DNA of 64,000 nt from Flavobacteriaceae bacterium PS02338 (GCA_029959615.1 JASCOD010000009.1:124001-188000); one strand, 5' to 3'. Positions 49,450 through 59,549 are shown, counted from the stretch's first letter. Translations and numbers: made by a program. The notes: generated by a model from the sequence alone, not told the origin.

Positions 49450-52400
49450 TTACAGTGAAAGGTTAAAGCCAAATAAATAAGTTTTAGGGAGAGGTAAGTT
49501 ACGTGAGCCACCATATACCTCAGGGTCAATATCATCACCAGCTGCGCTCCAGTACCAAATATTATTCATTTGGAAGGTTAGTTTAGCCGATGCTATAGCT
49601 AGTTTATTGGCAAAAGCCTTTGGTAGGCTGTAACTTAACGAAACGTTTCTCAGTTTTACATAATCTCCGTTTACAACATTTACGTCCGAATTACGCCACT
49701 GACTACTAATCGTACCGGCAGAAGATCTGATATTATCTGCAAAATCTACTAACAAACGTGTGTTGTTATTTGGCGATGCTGTAGTATAACGTTCGGCAAT
49801 TGCCATATCTGTTAAAGCATCGCTGCTCATATCAATCACGTCCTTACGCATCTTGTTTCCACCAGAAAAAATAAATAAGAAGTTTAAATCTATTTGTTTA
49901 TAAGAAAAACGTTGCGATAAAGAGCCTGTATAGGTAGGCATAATACTGCCCATGTTTACCAATGCAGCTGGATTAGTAATACTTTTAACGGTTGTTGGTA
50001 CAGGATTGCCATTGGCATCGAAAGTTAAGCTAGGGTTGCCATTTTCGTCTAATACATAAGGGTATCCGTTAACCATACCTCCGTATCTATAGGCGTATAA
50101 ACTGTTGTAGTTTTCTCCCTCAAAGAAATAATCTCTAGGTGCAGTAACATATACTGAAGCATTTGATTGAGCTCTGGTAACTTTTTCTACTCTTGTTTTA
50201 TTGAAGCCGATGATGAAGTTGGAACTGATGCGGAAATCATTTTTATTTAGCCAATCAGACCCTATGCTAAATTCGATACCGCGGTTGCGTAATGCACCAG
50301 CATTGATTCTTCTACTACTTGCACCAACGGTAGGGTCAAGGTCGGTAGTTGCCAATAGATCGGTACTTGATTTATCGTAAATATCTATAGCACCACGTAA
50401 CTTATTTTTAAAGAAAACGTAATCTATACCAAAATTGGTAGTTGCTACTTTTTCCCATCTTAACATTGGGTTGGGTTGTGTGGTAATATTGATGTATTGT
50501 AGTGATTGGAAAAGATTGTCGTTTCTACGTACGGCAACCGTATGTGGTGTTGTAGATTGATCTACGTTGCCACTTACGCCATAGGTAGTTCTAACTTTCA
50601 ACAAATCTATCCATGTTACGTTTTTAAGGAAATCTTCGTTACTGGCATTCCAGCCAGCACCAACAGACCAAAGTGGACGATTCTTGTATTTTGGTTCTGC
50701 CCCAAATAAATCTGCCCCATCTACCCTTAAACTTCCTGATAAGTTATATTTAGAAAGCAAGGTGTAGTTTACGGTACCGTATCTAGAAAAGTAACGGTGT
50801 TTGGTTTCTTCTTGATTACGGTTAAGTGCCGATAGTGTACGGTTATTTCCATAAATATAGCTTGCTACTCCGGTTTGGCTTAATAATAAGCTATTGATAA
50901 CCGAAGATGTTAAAGTTACTGGATCATAGCCATAACGCAATTGTTCAATACTTCTTGGAGAAAAAGTTTCACGCATTTCGAAACCAGCAATTGCGCTGAT
51001 CTGATGTTTGTTGTTATCAAAAGACCTGTTAAAGTTCAATTGATTTCTAAAAGAGTAATTGCTTCTTGGTTGTGTTCTTTGCAAATAGCGGCCTCCAGTA
51101 GAAAAACCATCTATATAGGTGTAGGCATTTGTGGTTGGATTATAACCAGTTAGAGAATTTATTGCAAAACGCATTTTATAAGAATTGACGTCGTTATACG
51201 TTTCATTACTTACTCGTCTGTTTTCGTATTGTAGTTGTGTATTGAAACTTAAACCATCCCAAATTTTTGCTTCAACGTTAGCAAATGCTCTTAAGCTTAA
51301 GTTGGTTGCCTCGGTAATACCTTGCTCTAGCTCATTAAGAACATTAAAAGTAACAGGTTTAAAGCCAGACAGTGCGCTTATTTTACTAGCGACACTTGGA
51401 TTGATAACACTGCCGCCTGTAAAGCCATCACTGATACCAACAAATGGAGCATACACTAGATCGCCATTTTCATCAGTAATACGTTCGTATCTTTTCTGAA
51501 TATTGTATTCATTGTATGAATTGTCGGTGGCATCGCTAAGGGTGTAAGAACCATTTAATCCTACGGTTGCATTTAACCAACTTTTAAGTTGGAAACTGCT
51601 TTTGGCGTAAAGGTTAAAAGATTTACTTGTGTTGTATTTGATACGTTGTTTACTATCATCGAAATTTAACGATACGTAGGTGTTTTGTTTATTGTTACCT
51701 GCTGAAAATGATAAATTGTAACGTTGTCTAAACTCATTTTGCCAAACATTTTTTACATAATCAGCAATGTAATCGTTTTGTTGCCACTGGCTAATGGTGT
51801 TGTTAAAAGCCGTATTTGTTATTTTGCCTTCTTCTAAATCTTTATTTAATTGATAAAGTGGGCTGTAATATTTCATACTACTATTTCCAATATCTCCATA
51901 ATTGTTAAACATGGTGCTTAAATTCGGATATCTGGATCTTTCCGCATTGTAAATTGCTTGCTCATAGTCAATCATTTGACTCGTAGTAGCATAATGCATA
52001 TCATTTAAGTTTGGTTTAGTAGAAATAAAGAAGTCAGAGTTGAAGCTTATCTTTGTATTACCACTTCCTTTTTTTGTAGTCAGTACAATAACCCCATTTC
52101 CGGCTCGAGATCCATAAATAGATGCTGCAGCGGCATCTTTTAGGACGCTAACGCTAGAAATGTCGTAAGGATTAATGTCTGATAAAGTAAGTTCGGTAGG
52201 TAAACCGTCTATCACTAATAGCGGTTCTACACCCACACCACCACCCACACTAGAGGTAGAAAATGTACCGATACCACGTAAAATAACTTTGTCTGCATCA
52301 CTTCCGGTAACGTTCTTTTGGAACATTAGGCCTGCAACACGACCTTCTAAAGCATTTATCAAGTTCGCTGGTATGTTTTCGGTTAGCGTTTTTTCGTCAA

Positions 52401-53073
52401 CGGTTACGATAGCAGCTGGAGAATTTAATTTGCTTAAGGTTTGATAACCAGTTACTACAACTTCACTCAATAATGATTTTGTCGCTGCTAAGGTCACCAT
52501 AATTGATGTACCGGTAGCTCCCTTAGAATATTTCACTTCTTTTTGCTCGTAACCAAGGTAAGAGAATACCAACGTGTTATTGCTATCACTCACATAAATG
52601 GCAAAATATCCATTTTGGTCTGTGTGCACCATATTGGTAGTGGCTTTTTGGGTAACAGTTACGCCAGGCATTGGTAAACCTTCATTATCGTTAACTATTC
52701 CACGTAGCACATAGGTGTTTTCTCCTGGAGATTTAGATTTGATTACAATGGTTTTGCCACTCACTCGGTAGGTGAAATCTTGATCTTTGAAAACTTGTGT
52801 CAGTATTTCTTCAATATTTGATGATTTGATTTCTACGTTTATCGGCTTTGCTTTTTGGTTAAAAGATGCATCGTAGACAAATTGGTAGTTTGTTTTGGTA
52901 GCAATTTCGGAAATCACGGTATTTAACGAAGCCTGCTTAAAGCTGAACGTATAGATGGTTTGCCCGAAAGCTAATTGAGCGGTAAATGTAGTAAAAACAG
53001 AGAGCAGCAAAAGCAGTCTCAAATACGATATAAACACAGGCTTTTTTTGGCCCGCTAGGTAAAGTTTATTCAT
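49450..53073 (-). CDS. SusC/RagA TonB-dependent receptor with N-terminal STN signalling domain
   Basis: 1207 residues. A signal peptide is followed by an STN (secretin/TonB N-terminal) domain at about 40-115 (FSFKQASLNTVISEIATKTNYQFVYD), a CarboxypepD_reg domain (LRGIVNDNEGLPMPGVTVTQKATT), the plug (LINALEGRVAGLMFQKN...DVSSVSVLKDAAAASIYGSRAGNGVIVLTTKKG) and a 22-strand barrel ending in FNLSL. The STN domain contacts FecR-type anti-sigma factors, and FecR/FecI genes lie directly upstream. With SusD and a protease in the operon, peptide or protein-derived substrate is the likely cargo. Confidence 0.96.
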   Translation of the reverse strand: MNKLYLAGQKKPVFISYLRLLLLLSVFTTFTAQLAFGQTIYTFSFKQASLNTVISEIATKTNYQFVYDASFNQKAKPINVEIKSSNIEEILTQVFKDQDFTYRVSGKTIVIKSKSPGENTYVLRGIVNDNEGLPMPGVTVTQKATTNMVHTDQNGYFAIYVSDSNNTLVFSYLGYEQKEVKYSKGATGTSIMVTLAATKSLLSEVVVTGYQTLSKLNSPAAIVTVDEKTLTENIPANLINALEGRVAGLMFQKNVTGSDADKVILRGIGTFSTSSVGGGVGVEPLLVIDGLPTELTLSDINPYDISSVSVLKDAAAASIYGSRAGNGVIVLTTKKGSGNTKISFNSDFFISTKPNLNDMHYATTSQMIDYEQAIYNAERSRYPNLSTMFNNYGDIGNSSMKYYSPLYQLNKDLEEGKITNTAFNNTISQWQQNDYIADYVKNVWQNEFRQRYNLSFSAGNNKQNTYVSLNFDDSKQRIKYNTSKSFNLYAKSSFQLKSWLNATVGLNGSYTLSDATDNSYNEYNIQKRYERITDENGDLVYAPFVGISDGFTGGSVINPSVASKISALSGFKPVTFNVLNELEQGITEATNLSLRAFANVEAKIWDGLSFNTQLQYENRRVSNETYNDVNSYKMRFAINSLTGYNPTTNAYTYIDGFSTGGRYLQRTQPRSNYSFRNQLNFNRSFDNNKHQISAIAGFEMRETFSPRSIEQLRYGYDPVTLTSSVINSLLLSQTGVASYIYGNNRTLSALNRNQEETKHRYFSRYGTVNYTLLSKYNLSGSLRVDGADLFGAEPKYKNRPLWSVGAGWNASNEDFLKNVTWIDLLKVRTTYGVSGNVDQSTTPHTVAVRRNDNLFQSLQYINITTQPNPMLRWEKVATTNFGIDYVFFKNKLRGAIDIYDKSSTDLLATTDLDPTVGASSRRINAGALRNRGIEFSIGSDWLNKNDFRISSNFIIGFNKTRVEKVTRAQSNASVYVTAPRDYFFEGENYNSLYAYRYGGMVNGYPYVLDENGNPSLTFDANGNPVPTTVKSITNPAALVNMGSIMPTYTGSLSQRFSYKQIDLNFLFIFSGGNKMRKDVIDMSSDALTDMAIAERYTTASPNNNTRLLVDFADNIRSSAGTISSQWRNSDVNVVNGDYVKLRNVSLSYSLPKAFANKLAIASAKLTFQMNNIWYWSAAGDDIDPEVYGGSRNLPLPKTYLFGFNLSL

Positions 53074-53123
53074 TAAAGGTTAGTTAGTTGATTATAAAAT
53101 AGTATTGTTTGGAGCGCATTTAT

Positions 53124-54251
53124 TTAGTTTTCTATGCTAAGCCTCCTTTCTTCTACTTTAAATTTTAGGCCAGTAGTGGTATATAGCATTTGCAATACAT
53201 CGTTAAAGGCAGTATTTCTATTTAATCTTACATATAAGCGTTTGTCAGGGATACTGTTCTCGTCGAAGGTAAAATCGTACCAGCGAGAAAGCTCATGTAG
53301 CACCTCGGTTAGCGGTTGATCGTTGAAAACAAATAAGCCATTGTTCCATGCTATAGTGGCAGCGGTATCGGCTTGATTGATGAGAATGCCATTTCGGCCA
53401 GATAATCCTTCCTGTCCGGGAGCGAGAATTTTACGGTTAGATAAATATTTGAGTTGTACGCTACCTTCGAAAAGAGTAGTTTTTGTTTGTTTGCCAAAAC
53501 TGTTGATGATGAACGAGGTGCCCAAAACTTGCACATCTGTTTCGTTAACGGAAACGATGAAAGGCATTTGTTTGTTTTTAGCTACTTTAAAGTAAGCTTC
53601 ACCATTCAGTTTTACGTGTCTTTGGGTACCATAAAATCCAACAGGAAATTCTAAGGTAGATTTTGAATTGAGATAAACCTGTGTACCATCGCCAAGGGTG
53701 ATTTTATAAAAACCGCCGGCTGGGGTACTAATAGCGTGTAGGGTTGAGAGCCCTGTAGTATCGTTTGATGTTTGTTTATAAGTAATGGTGCCATCGGCTG
53801 CGGTGGTTACCGAAACAGCTGCGGCAGGAGAGAAGCTTGCGTTACTTTTATTATCTAAAGGTGTTTTTTCATTGTTGATGATTAGGACGGCCTTATTGCT
53901 ACCAGGAACAATGTCGTATTTGTTAGAAGAACCATCGTAAAGTGCTAAATAGCTTAAGCCGAAAATTACAGCGGCGGCGGCAGCGGCTTTGTACCAAGTG
54001 GCTATTTTGATTACCTTGGTTTTTGGTTGTTCATCTATTTGTACTTCAATTTTTGCAAAAAGAGATTTCAGATGAGCTGTATTAGCTGGCTCGGTTTTCT
54101 CGTCTGATAGTAGCTCATTAGTGATATGATTACGTAGGTTCTCTTCATTGACCTCGTTTATACTTTTAAATAAAGAATTAAGGTCATTTGCGGTAACTTG
54201 ATTATTCAAGTAGTTGCTAAAAAGTTTTTCGAACGCTGATTTTTGCTCCAT
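53124..54251 (-). CDS. FecR family anti-sigma factor
   Basis: 375 residues. A cytoplasmic N-terminal helix region (1-80), one membrane span (about 86-105, AAAAAAVIFGLSYLALY), then a periplasmic FecR domain (GGFYKITLGDGTQVYLNSKSTLEFPVGF, FKVAKNKQMPFIVSVNETDVQVLGTSF) and a C-terminal DUF4974 (QPLTEVLHELSRWYDFTF...LQMLYTTTGLKFKVEE). It transmits substrate binding at the STN-SusC receptor to the sigma factor encoded 95 bases upstream. 50 bases separate it from susC. Confidence 0.95.
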   Translation of the reverse strand: MEQKSAFEKLFSNYLNNQVTANDLNSLFKSINEVNEENLRNHITNELLSDEKTEPANTAHLKSLFAKIEVQIDEQPKTKVIKIATWYKAAAAAAVIFGLSYLALYDGSSNKYDIVPGSNKAVLIINNEKTPLDNKSNASFSPAAAVSVTTAADGTITYKQTSNDTTGLSTLHAISTPAGGFYKITLGDGTQVYLNSKSTLEFPVGFYGTQRHVKLNGEAYFKVAKNKQMPFIVSVNETDVQVLGTSFIINSFGKQTKTTLFEGSVQLKYLSNRKILAPGQEGLSGRNGILINQADTAATIAWNNGLFVFNDQPLTEVLHELSRWYDFTFDENSIPDKRLYVRLNRNTAFNDVLQMLYTTTGLKFKVEERRLSIEN

Positions 54252-54346
54252 ATTTATAAACCTATACGCACGAGATTTAGAAACACACTATTGTGCATCA
54301 AAAAAAAGTGCGTTTTTTTAGAATTTAGTTTAGAGGTTGCGTGGAG

Positions 54347-54940
54347 CTAGTTGTTTAGATATAATGCAATAACAAATACGAGGAATTCTTTTGAGTGGAA
54401 GAAAACATGGTCTTTTACGGCTTTGGTAGCATGTACCAATTGGTTACTGACCGTAGAAACACTAATGTTTAACTGTTCTGCTACCTCTTTATAAGATTTC
54501 TCTTCTAATTTGCAGAGCCTGAAAATTTCTCTACGTTGAGGAGGGAGCTGTTCAATGGCTTCATTTAATACAGCAGTACGTTCCTTGTTGTAGATATAAT
54601 CTTCTGTCTGATTGTAAAACGTTGCAAAGGTATTGATTAAGTGGTCTTGCATCTTCTTGTCTTGTGCAAGTTTTCTGTAATAATCGTATACGGTATTTTG
54701 GGCTATGGTATATAACCAAGGCTTAAATGATTGAGTTAAGTTGATGGTGTCTTTTTTGATCCAAACTTTTAAGAACACATCTTGTAAAAGTTCGTCTGCA
54801 ATTTCTGGGATCTTTACCATCTTATTCAGCTTTTGGTACAATCCAGAACTATATTTTTCGTAAAAAAAAGCAAAGGCCTCTCTATCGGCGTTAGTGAGCC
54901 GGGTCAAATAAACTTCTTCCGATAGGTGGTAAGCTGACAA
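54347..54940 (-). CDS. FecI-type ECF sigma factor
   Basis: 197 residues. Region 2 (ADREAFAFFYEKYSSGLYQ, LLQDVFLKVWIKKDTINLTQSFKPWLYTIAQNTVYDYYRK) and region 4 (LPPQRREIFRLCKLEEKSYKEVAEQLNISVSTVSNQL). The start appears to be TTG at 54940: an in-frame stop lies close upstream and the next ATG would remove region 2. The C-terminal ~25 residues are hydrophobic (FHSKEFLVFVIALYLNN), as in many Bacteroidota FecI proteins. It heads the FecR-SusC-SusD-protease-DUF3347 locus. Confidence 0.93.
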   Translation of the reverse strand: MSAYHLSEEVYLTRLTNADREAFAFFYEKYSSGLYQKLNKMVKIPEIADELLQDVFLKVWIKKDTINLTQSFKPWLYTIAQNTVYDYYRKLAQDKKMQDHLINTFATFYNQTEDYIYNKERTAVLNEAIEQLPPQRREIFRLCKLEEKSYKEVAEQLNISVSTVSNQLVHATKAVKDHVFFHSKEFLVFVIALYLNN

Positions 54941-55374
54941 CTTAAAAGATCAATTTTTTCACTAAGATGGTAATAAATTCTGTTGCTATCAAAGTCAAAA
55001 GCAATTTGAAGCGTGTTTCTAATTCTAAAATTACAAAAGAAAAACGGCAACTCATCCAAGCTGCCGTTTTTTCAACCAAATATAAATTGTATGAACATTG
55101 ATGCAAATATAATAAAGTCTACTAAATTAGTAGTATTTATTTTTATTTTTTTTAAAGCTGTGATTTGCTGAGGGAAGATGAGAGGTTTCTTTAAGATATT
55201 TTAAAATGATAGCGTGTTTTTTCGCCAAAATTGGGAATTAATTAAATATCATGACAATATCGTATATAAGGTTGTGAAGATTTTATAAATAAGCAAACAT
55301 GAAATCGTTTAAGTTTGCTTTCGCTTGATAAGTAATTAAGCACATTGTTAACCTAACCAAATATAATAACATTC
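54941..55374. other. Divergent region between the FecI gene and the symporter gene
   Basis: No gene. It holds a terminator-like hairpin (55040-55071) and, on the minus strand, a TATATTTG box at 55104-55111 and a second one directly abutting the hairpin (about 55074-55083). 55112-55370 is AT-rich with a stretch of T/A runs; the symporter promoter was not pinpointed. Confidence 0.55.
55040..55071 (-). terminator. Terminator-like hairpin in the FecI leader
   Basis: Arms AAAACGGCA (55040-55048) and TGCCGTTTT (55061-55069), 12-base loop, with A/T runs at both ends. Its location between divergent genes means there is no upstream gene to terminate. On the minus strand it follows promoter boxes and precedes the sigma gene by about 100 bases. 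Confidence 0.7.
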
Positions 55375-56934
55375 ATGAAGAACCTTCCCATTTTGGACAT
55401 TACGATCATCTTGCTGTATTTAGTGGCAATGGTATTGGTAGGTGTCTATTTTGCCAGAAAAAACAAAAGTGCCGAGCAGTTTACCAAAGCCTCTGGTAAA
55501 ATACCAGGCTGGGCAATAGGCTTATCCATTTATGCTACCTTTTTAAGTAGTAACACGTTTTTGGGTGTTCCGGGGAAAGCATTTGGAGGTAACTGGAACG
55601 CATTTGTATTTAGTCTTTCCATGCCTTTAGCAGCTTGGGTTGCTGCTAAATATTTTGTTCCATTCTATAGAAGCACTGGTGAGGTTTCGGCTTATACAAA
55701 TCTCGAAAAACGTTTTGGTCCATGGGCCCGTACTTATGCGGTAGTTTGTTTCTTGCTGACACAATTGGCTAGAATGGGATCTATCTTTTTTGGAATTTCG
55801 TTGACCTTACAAGCACTTACTGGCTACAGTATGGAAGTGATTATGATTGTTACTGGTATCTGTATTGTTATTTACACAGTAATGGGCGGTATTGAGGCTG
55901 TAATATGGACAGAAGTAGTGCAGGGAATATTGAAAACGTTGGGAGCTGTTCTTATCATCTATCTAATTGTGGCTGGTATGCCAGGAGGAGTATCAAAAAT
56001 TATTGAAATTGGAAAGGCAGATAATAAATTTAGCCTAGGCGATTTTTCTTTTGATTTTACCACTGCTAGTTTTTGGGTAGTGATGTTGTACGGGTTCTTT
56101 ATTAACCTTAATAATTTTGGGATGGATCAGAATTATGTACAGCGCTATCATACAGCATCTTCAGAAAAGGAGGCCTCAAAATCGGTGTGGTTATGCGTAT
56201 GGATCTATGTTCCCGCATCGTTAATGTTTTTTGTGATAGGTACTTGTTTATACGCTTATTACCAGGTAAATCCAGAATTGATAGCGTCGATTAAATTGCA
56301 GACAGCAGCAGAACGTTTAGGTGCTTCGGCTTCTTCTGTAGATATTGCTAATCTAGCTACCTCTCTACAGCCTGCAGATTACGGTGATAAGGTGATGCCT
56401 CATTTCATGGTTACCATGATACCTACAGGTTTAATCGGACTAATTGTCTCTGCTATTTTATCGGCGGCGATGAGTACGATAAGTTCGGGGATGAATGCCT
56501 CTGCTACTGTTTTTTCGGAAGATATTTACAAGCGTTATTTTAAATCAGATTTAAACGATAAGCAGAACATGCGCTTATTGCATATTGCTACTATGGTATT
56601 TGGAATAGCCGGAATGGTGTGTGGTATTGCAATGATAGGGGTTAAAAGTATTCTAGATATTTGGTGGCAGCTTTCGGGGATATTTGCAGGAGGTATGCTT
56701 GGGCTTTTTCTTTTAGGTCTTATCAGCAAGAAATCTGGAAACCTTGAAGCTTTTGCCGCTACAATTGTTGGTATTCTTGTAATTGTATGGATGTCTCTTT
56801 CATACCTTATTCCAGAAGATTATACCTACCTCAAAAATCCACTTCATGCCAATATGATCATTGTAGTAGGAACACTCTGTATATTCTTAACAGGTACATT
56901 AATTGCCAGTATACGAGGCAAAAGAAATAATTAA
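55375..56934 (+). CDS. Sodium:solute symporter family (SSS) transporter
   Basis: 519 residues with about 13 membrane spans. SSS features: N-terminal LDITIILLYLVAMVLVGVYFARK, then KASGKIPGWAIGLSIYATFLSSNTFLGVPGKAFGGNWNAF and the central GLIVSAILSAAMSTISSGMNASATVFSEDIYKRY motif. Na+-driven uptake across the inner membrane. The next gene, an aldolase of the DHDPS/NAL family, suggests a sugar-acid or amino-acid-derived substrate such as sialic acid; this is unproven because no epimerase or other nan genes are present here. Confidence 0.93.
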   Translation: MKNLPILDITIILLYLVAMVLVGVYFARKNKSAEQFTKASGKIPGWAIGLSIYATFLSSNTFLGVPGKAFGGNWNAFVFSLSMPLAAWVAAKYFVPFYRSTGEVSAYTNLEKRFGPWARTYAVVCFLLTQLARMGSIFFGISLTLQALTGYSMEVIMIVTGICIVIYTVMGGIEAVIWTEVVQGILKTLGAVLIIYLIVAGMPGGVSKIIEIGKADNKFSLGDFSFDFTTASFWVVMLYGFFINLNNFGMDQNYVQRYHTASSEKEASKSVWLCVWIYVPASLMFFVIGTCLYAYYQVNPELIASIKLQTAAERLGASASSVDIANLATSLQPADYGDKVMPHFMVTMIPTGLIGLIVSAILSAAMSTISSGMNASATVFSEDIYKRYFKSDLNDKQNMRLLHIATMVFGIAGMVCGIAMIGVKSILDIWWQLSGIFAGGMLGLFLLGLISKKSGNLEAFAATIVGILVIVWMSLSYLIPEDYTYLKNPLHANMIIVVGTLCIFLTGTLIASIRGKRNN

Positions 56935-56993
56935 TTGACGATGCTTCTTAGAAAAGCGCCGAAAACATTGTAAAAGAAAGAAATAGAATTAAA

Positions 56994-57935
56994 ATGAATA
57001 AAACAGAAAAGGGATTTATCCCAGTGATGTTAACTCCATTTAAAGATAATGGGGCTGTAGATTTTGACGGATTAACTAAATTAACGGAACTCTACCTTGA
57101 AGCAGGCGCAGCTGGTTTGTTTGCTAACTGCCTTTCAAGCGAAATGTTTGAACTATCAGAAGACGAAAGGATAGCAGTAGTAAAACACTGTGTAAAAATA
57201 GCCGATGGTAAAGTGCCAGTGGTAGCAACAGGAACTTTTGGTGGCGAAATTGCGAAACAAGCAGATTTTGTAAAACGAATTTACGATACTAACGTAGAAG
57301 CAGTGATCGGGATCACGGGTTTGTTGGCAGAAGAAACAGATAGCGACGAAGTATTTGAAGCTAACGTACATGCGTTATTAGAGCAAACAGCTAATGTACC
57401 TTTAGGTTTTTACGAATGTCCGGTTCCTTACAAAAGAGTAATCTCTCCGAAGCAACTAGGCAATTTAGTAGCTACTGGAAGAGTAACCTATCATAAAGAT
57501 ACTTGTTTAGACCTCAATCAGATTAGGGAGAAGCTTGCCTTGACCAAAGGTGCTGCTAATTTTGGTCTTTACGATGCGTATATGGTGCACGCCGTAGAAT
57601 CTTTAAAGGCAGGATCGGCGGGACTTTCTTGCATTCAGGGCAATTTCTTTCCCGAACTGATTGTTTGGTTGTGCAATAATTACAATAACACAAGCTTAAC
57701 CGGCGAAGTAGCTTTGGTACAACAATTTTTTATCGATCAAATGGATGTAATGCATGATGTATATCCAACGGTAGCAAAATATTTTCTGCAAAAAAGAGGG
57801 TTAGCTATTTCAACTTTCACTAGAAGAACTGGTATTGGAGAGTTCAATACTGAAGCAAGATTGAAAGCAGACAAACTTTTCGAAGATTATGCTAGCTTAA
57901 AAGAGAGAATTTCTCTAGAAAGTGCGCTAGCCTAA
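56994..57935 (+). CDS. Dihydrodipicolinate synthase / N-acetylneuraminate lyase family aldolase
   Basis: 313 residues, (beta/alpha)8 class I aldolase. Schiff-base Lys168 (YHKDT) and the general-acid Tyr140 (GFYECPVPYKR) are spaced 28 residues as in DapA and NanA. The N-terminal FIPVMLTPFKDNGAVDFDGL is typical. The usual GTTGE loop is replaced by NCLSSE (45-50), so it is not a housekeeping DapA, and a pyruvate-cleaving lyase is more likely. It follows the symporter by 59 bases and is closed by a terminator. Confidence 0.9.
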   Translation: MNKTEKGFIPVMLTPFKDNGAVDFDGLTKLTELYLEAGAAGLFANCLSSEMFELSEDERIAVVKHCVKIADGKVPVVATGTFGGEIAKQADFVKRIYDTNVEAVIGITGLLAEETDSDEVFEANVHALLEQTANVPLGFYECPVPYKRVISPKQLGNLVATGRVTYHKDTCLDLNQIREKLALTKGAANFGLYDAYMVHAVESLKAGSAGLSCIQGNFFPELIVWLCNNYNNTSLTGEVALVQQFFIDQMDVMHDVYPTVAKYFLQKRGLAISTFTRRTGIGEFNTEARLKADKLFEDYASLKERISLESALA

Positions 57936-58261
57936 AGATTTAATGGTCTGTAATGGATTATTATTTTTGGTTTGACCCCGAAATCTAATTTCGGGGTTTT
58001 TTTTATGAATTTTTGCCATCTATGACTATAAGTTTTTAATCTCCTTGATTATCCCTTTATGATATTTATAGTTCTTAATAAATGTCATAAATGAGTTTTT
58101 TACTTCAAGTTAATCTTTTTTTTTATGCATGAATGTATATGGTAAAATGTTATAATAATATGCTAAAAAGGGTAATTTATTAAATAGCTTATTTGGATAC
58201 TTTTACTTTAGGAGATCATACTCCCAACTAACCAAATTATAAATCAAATACCTGAACGCGT
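57936..58261. other. Spacer between the aldolase and the T9SS pair
   Basis: Apart from the terminator it is AT-rich leader sequence (58005-58261) with a small GGAG-ATCATA-CTCC hairpin near 58212-58225. No confident promoter box and no gene. Confidence 0.5.
57975..58004 (+). terminator. Intrinsic terminator of the symporter/aldolase operon
   Basis: Perfect 9-base arms ACCCCGAAA (57975-57983) and TTTCGGGGT (57989-57997), 5-base loop, followed by T8. Confidence 0.95.
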
Positions 58262-59518
58262 ATGAAAAAGATTTCTACAATTTTTCTTTTAGCGATAGCT
58301 TTTACTTTTTTAGTTTTTTCTAATGCCGGTGCACAAATTGCTGGATGGCATTTTACTAATTATGTAGGGGATGAGGCACAGAGTGTAGCTCTTTTAACAG
58401 CACAAGGACTACAAATTAATAAGCCTGTACTTACTAGAGGAGCTGGATTAACTCCTGTAGCTAGCAATGCTAGAGGTTTTCATGGTACATTTTCAGTAAA
58501 CACAATTACTGATTTTAATACAGCAAAAACCGCGGGTACTTATTATCAGGTTTTGATAAAAATCGATAATAATTATATTCTAGATCTTGCCACTTTAAAT
58601 TATCGTGTGAGGCGTTCTGGATCTAATGCTCCACAAATGTTTATGTGGACATACAATGTTTCTGATATTACAGATGTTGCTAATACAGGCGGTTCAGAAA
58701 GCGGTTTGGTTTTTACTGCTTTACATACTGAACAGACTTATATAGGCTACAATGGCGGTTCTCCTGATCAAAATGGGGGGGCAGTACAGTCGGAGGTTTC
58801 TTTGAATATTGGTGATTTACAAGATCTTGCTTCAACTAAAGTAGTTAGGCTTAGGATGTATTGCTGGTTTGCACCAACACAAACCAAAAATATAGCACAA
58901 ACCATAGGGCTGGGAAAATCAATAAATAATACAACGGAGTATGCAGTACTGTCCTTGGGTGGTACATTGGAGAATACTCTTCCCGTTCAGCTTACCTCAT
59001 TTGCTGCAAAGCCTTCAAAAAATTCAGTACAATTAAGTTGGTCTACGGCATCTGAACAAAATAATTCGTACTTCGAAATTTTACGTTCTGCCAAAGGACA
59101 GCCAGATGTGGTTATCGGAAAGGTGAATGGAAATGGTACTACCTCCACAGCTAATCAATATCATTTTACAGATTATGCTCCACTAGCAAGCGCTTACTAT
59201 CAATTGCGTCAAGTGGATTATAATGGAGACTCTCAAAAATCAGAGGTTGTATTTGTAAGTGTAAACCTCAATCAAAGCACCTTGGTAGCTGGTGCGGGCA
59301 ATGGTAAATTGCTGGCAAACTATCAGAGTAATACGGCTTCAACAGCAAATTTCAGTGTGGTTGATCTAAACGGAAAAGTAGTTGTTAAAAAATTAGTACT
59401 GTTAGAAAAAGGAGCTAATCAAATAGAGGTTCCAGTAGTCCTAAATAAAGGTTTGTATTTGGCAAGACTTACAGAAAGTGATGGCAAAACACAAAGCACC
59501 AAATTCATTTATCAATAG
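58262..59518 (+). CDS. Secreted protein with type A T9SS sorting domain (paralogue 1)
   Basis: 418 residues. Signal peptide ending SNAGAQ, then a lectin-like beta domain of about 210 residues (AGWHFTNYVGDEAQ..., LTRGAGLTP...NARGFHGTF, YYQVLIKIDNNYILDLATLNYRVRRSG, VVRLRMYCWFAP, GLGKS). The linker LPVQLTSFAAKPSKNSVQLSWSTASEQNNSYFEI and a C-terminal sorting domain (VDLNGKVVVKKLVLLEKGANQIEVPVVLNKGLYLARL) follow. No catalytic motif. The same domain occurs twice in the next gene. Confidence 0.87.
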   Translation: MKKISTIFLLAIAFTFLVFSNAGAQIAGWHFTNYVGDEAQSVALLTAQGLQINKPVLTRGAGLTPVASNARGFHGTFSVNTITDFNTAKTAGTYYQVLIKIDNNYILDLATLNYRVRRSGSNAPQMFMWTYNVSDITDVANTGGSESGLVFTALHTEQTYIGYNGGSPDQNGGAVQSEVSLNIGDLQDLASTKVVRLRMYCWFAPTQTKNIAQTIGLGKSINNTTEYAVLSLGGTLENTLPVQLTSFAAKPSKNSVQLSWSTASEQNNSYFEILRSAKGQPDVVIGKVNGNGTTSTANQYHFTDYAPLASAYYQLRQVDYNGDSQKSEVVFVSVNLNQSTLVAGAGNGKLLANYQSNTASTANFSVVDLNGKVVVKKLVLLEKGANQIEVPVVLNKGLYLARLTESDGKTQSTKFIYQ

Positions 59519-59549
59519 TACTACTATTTAGTTCGATAAAGAAATTATC

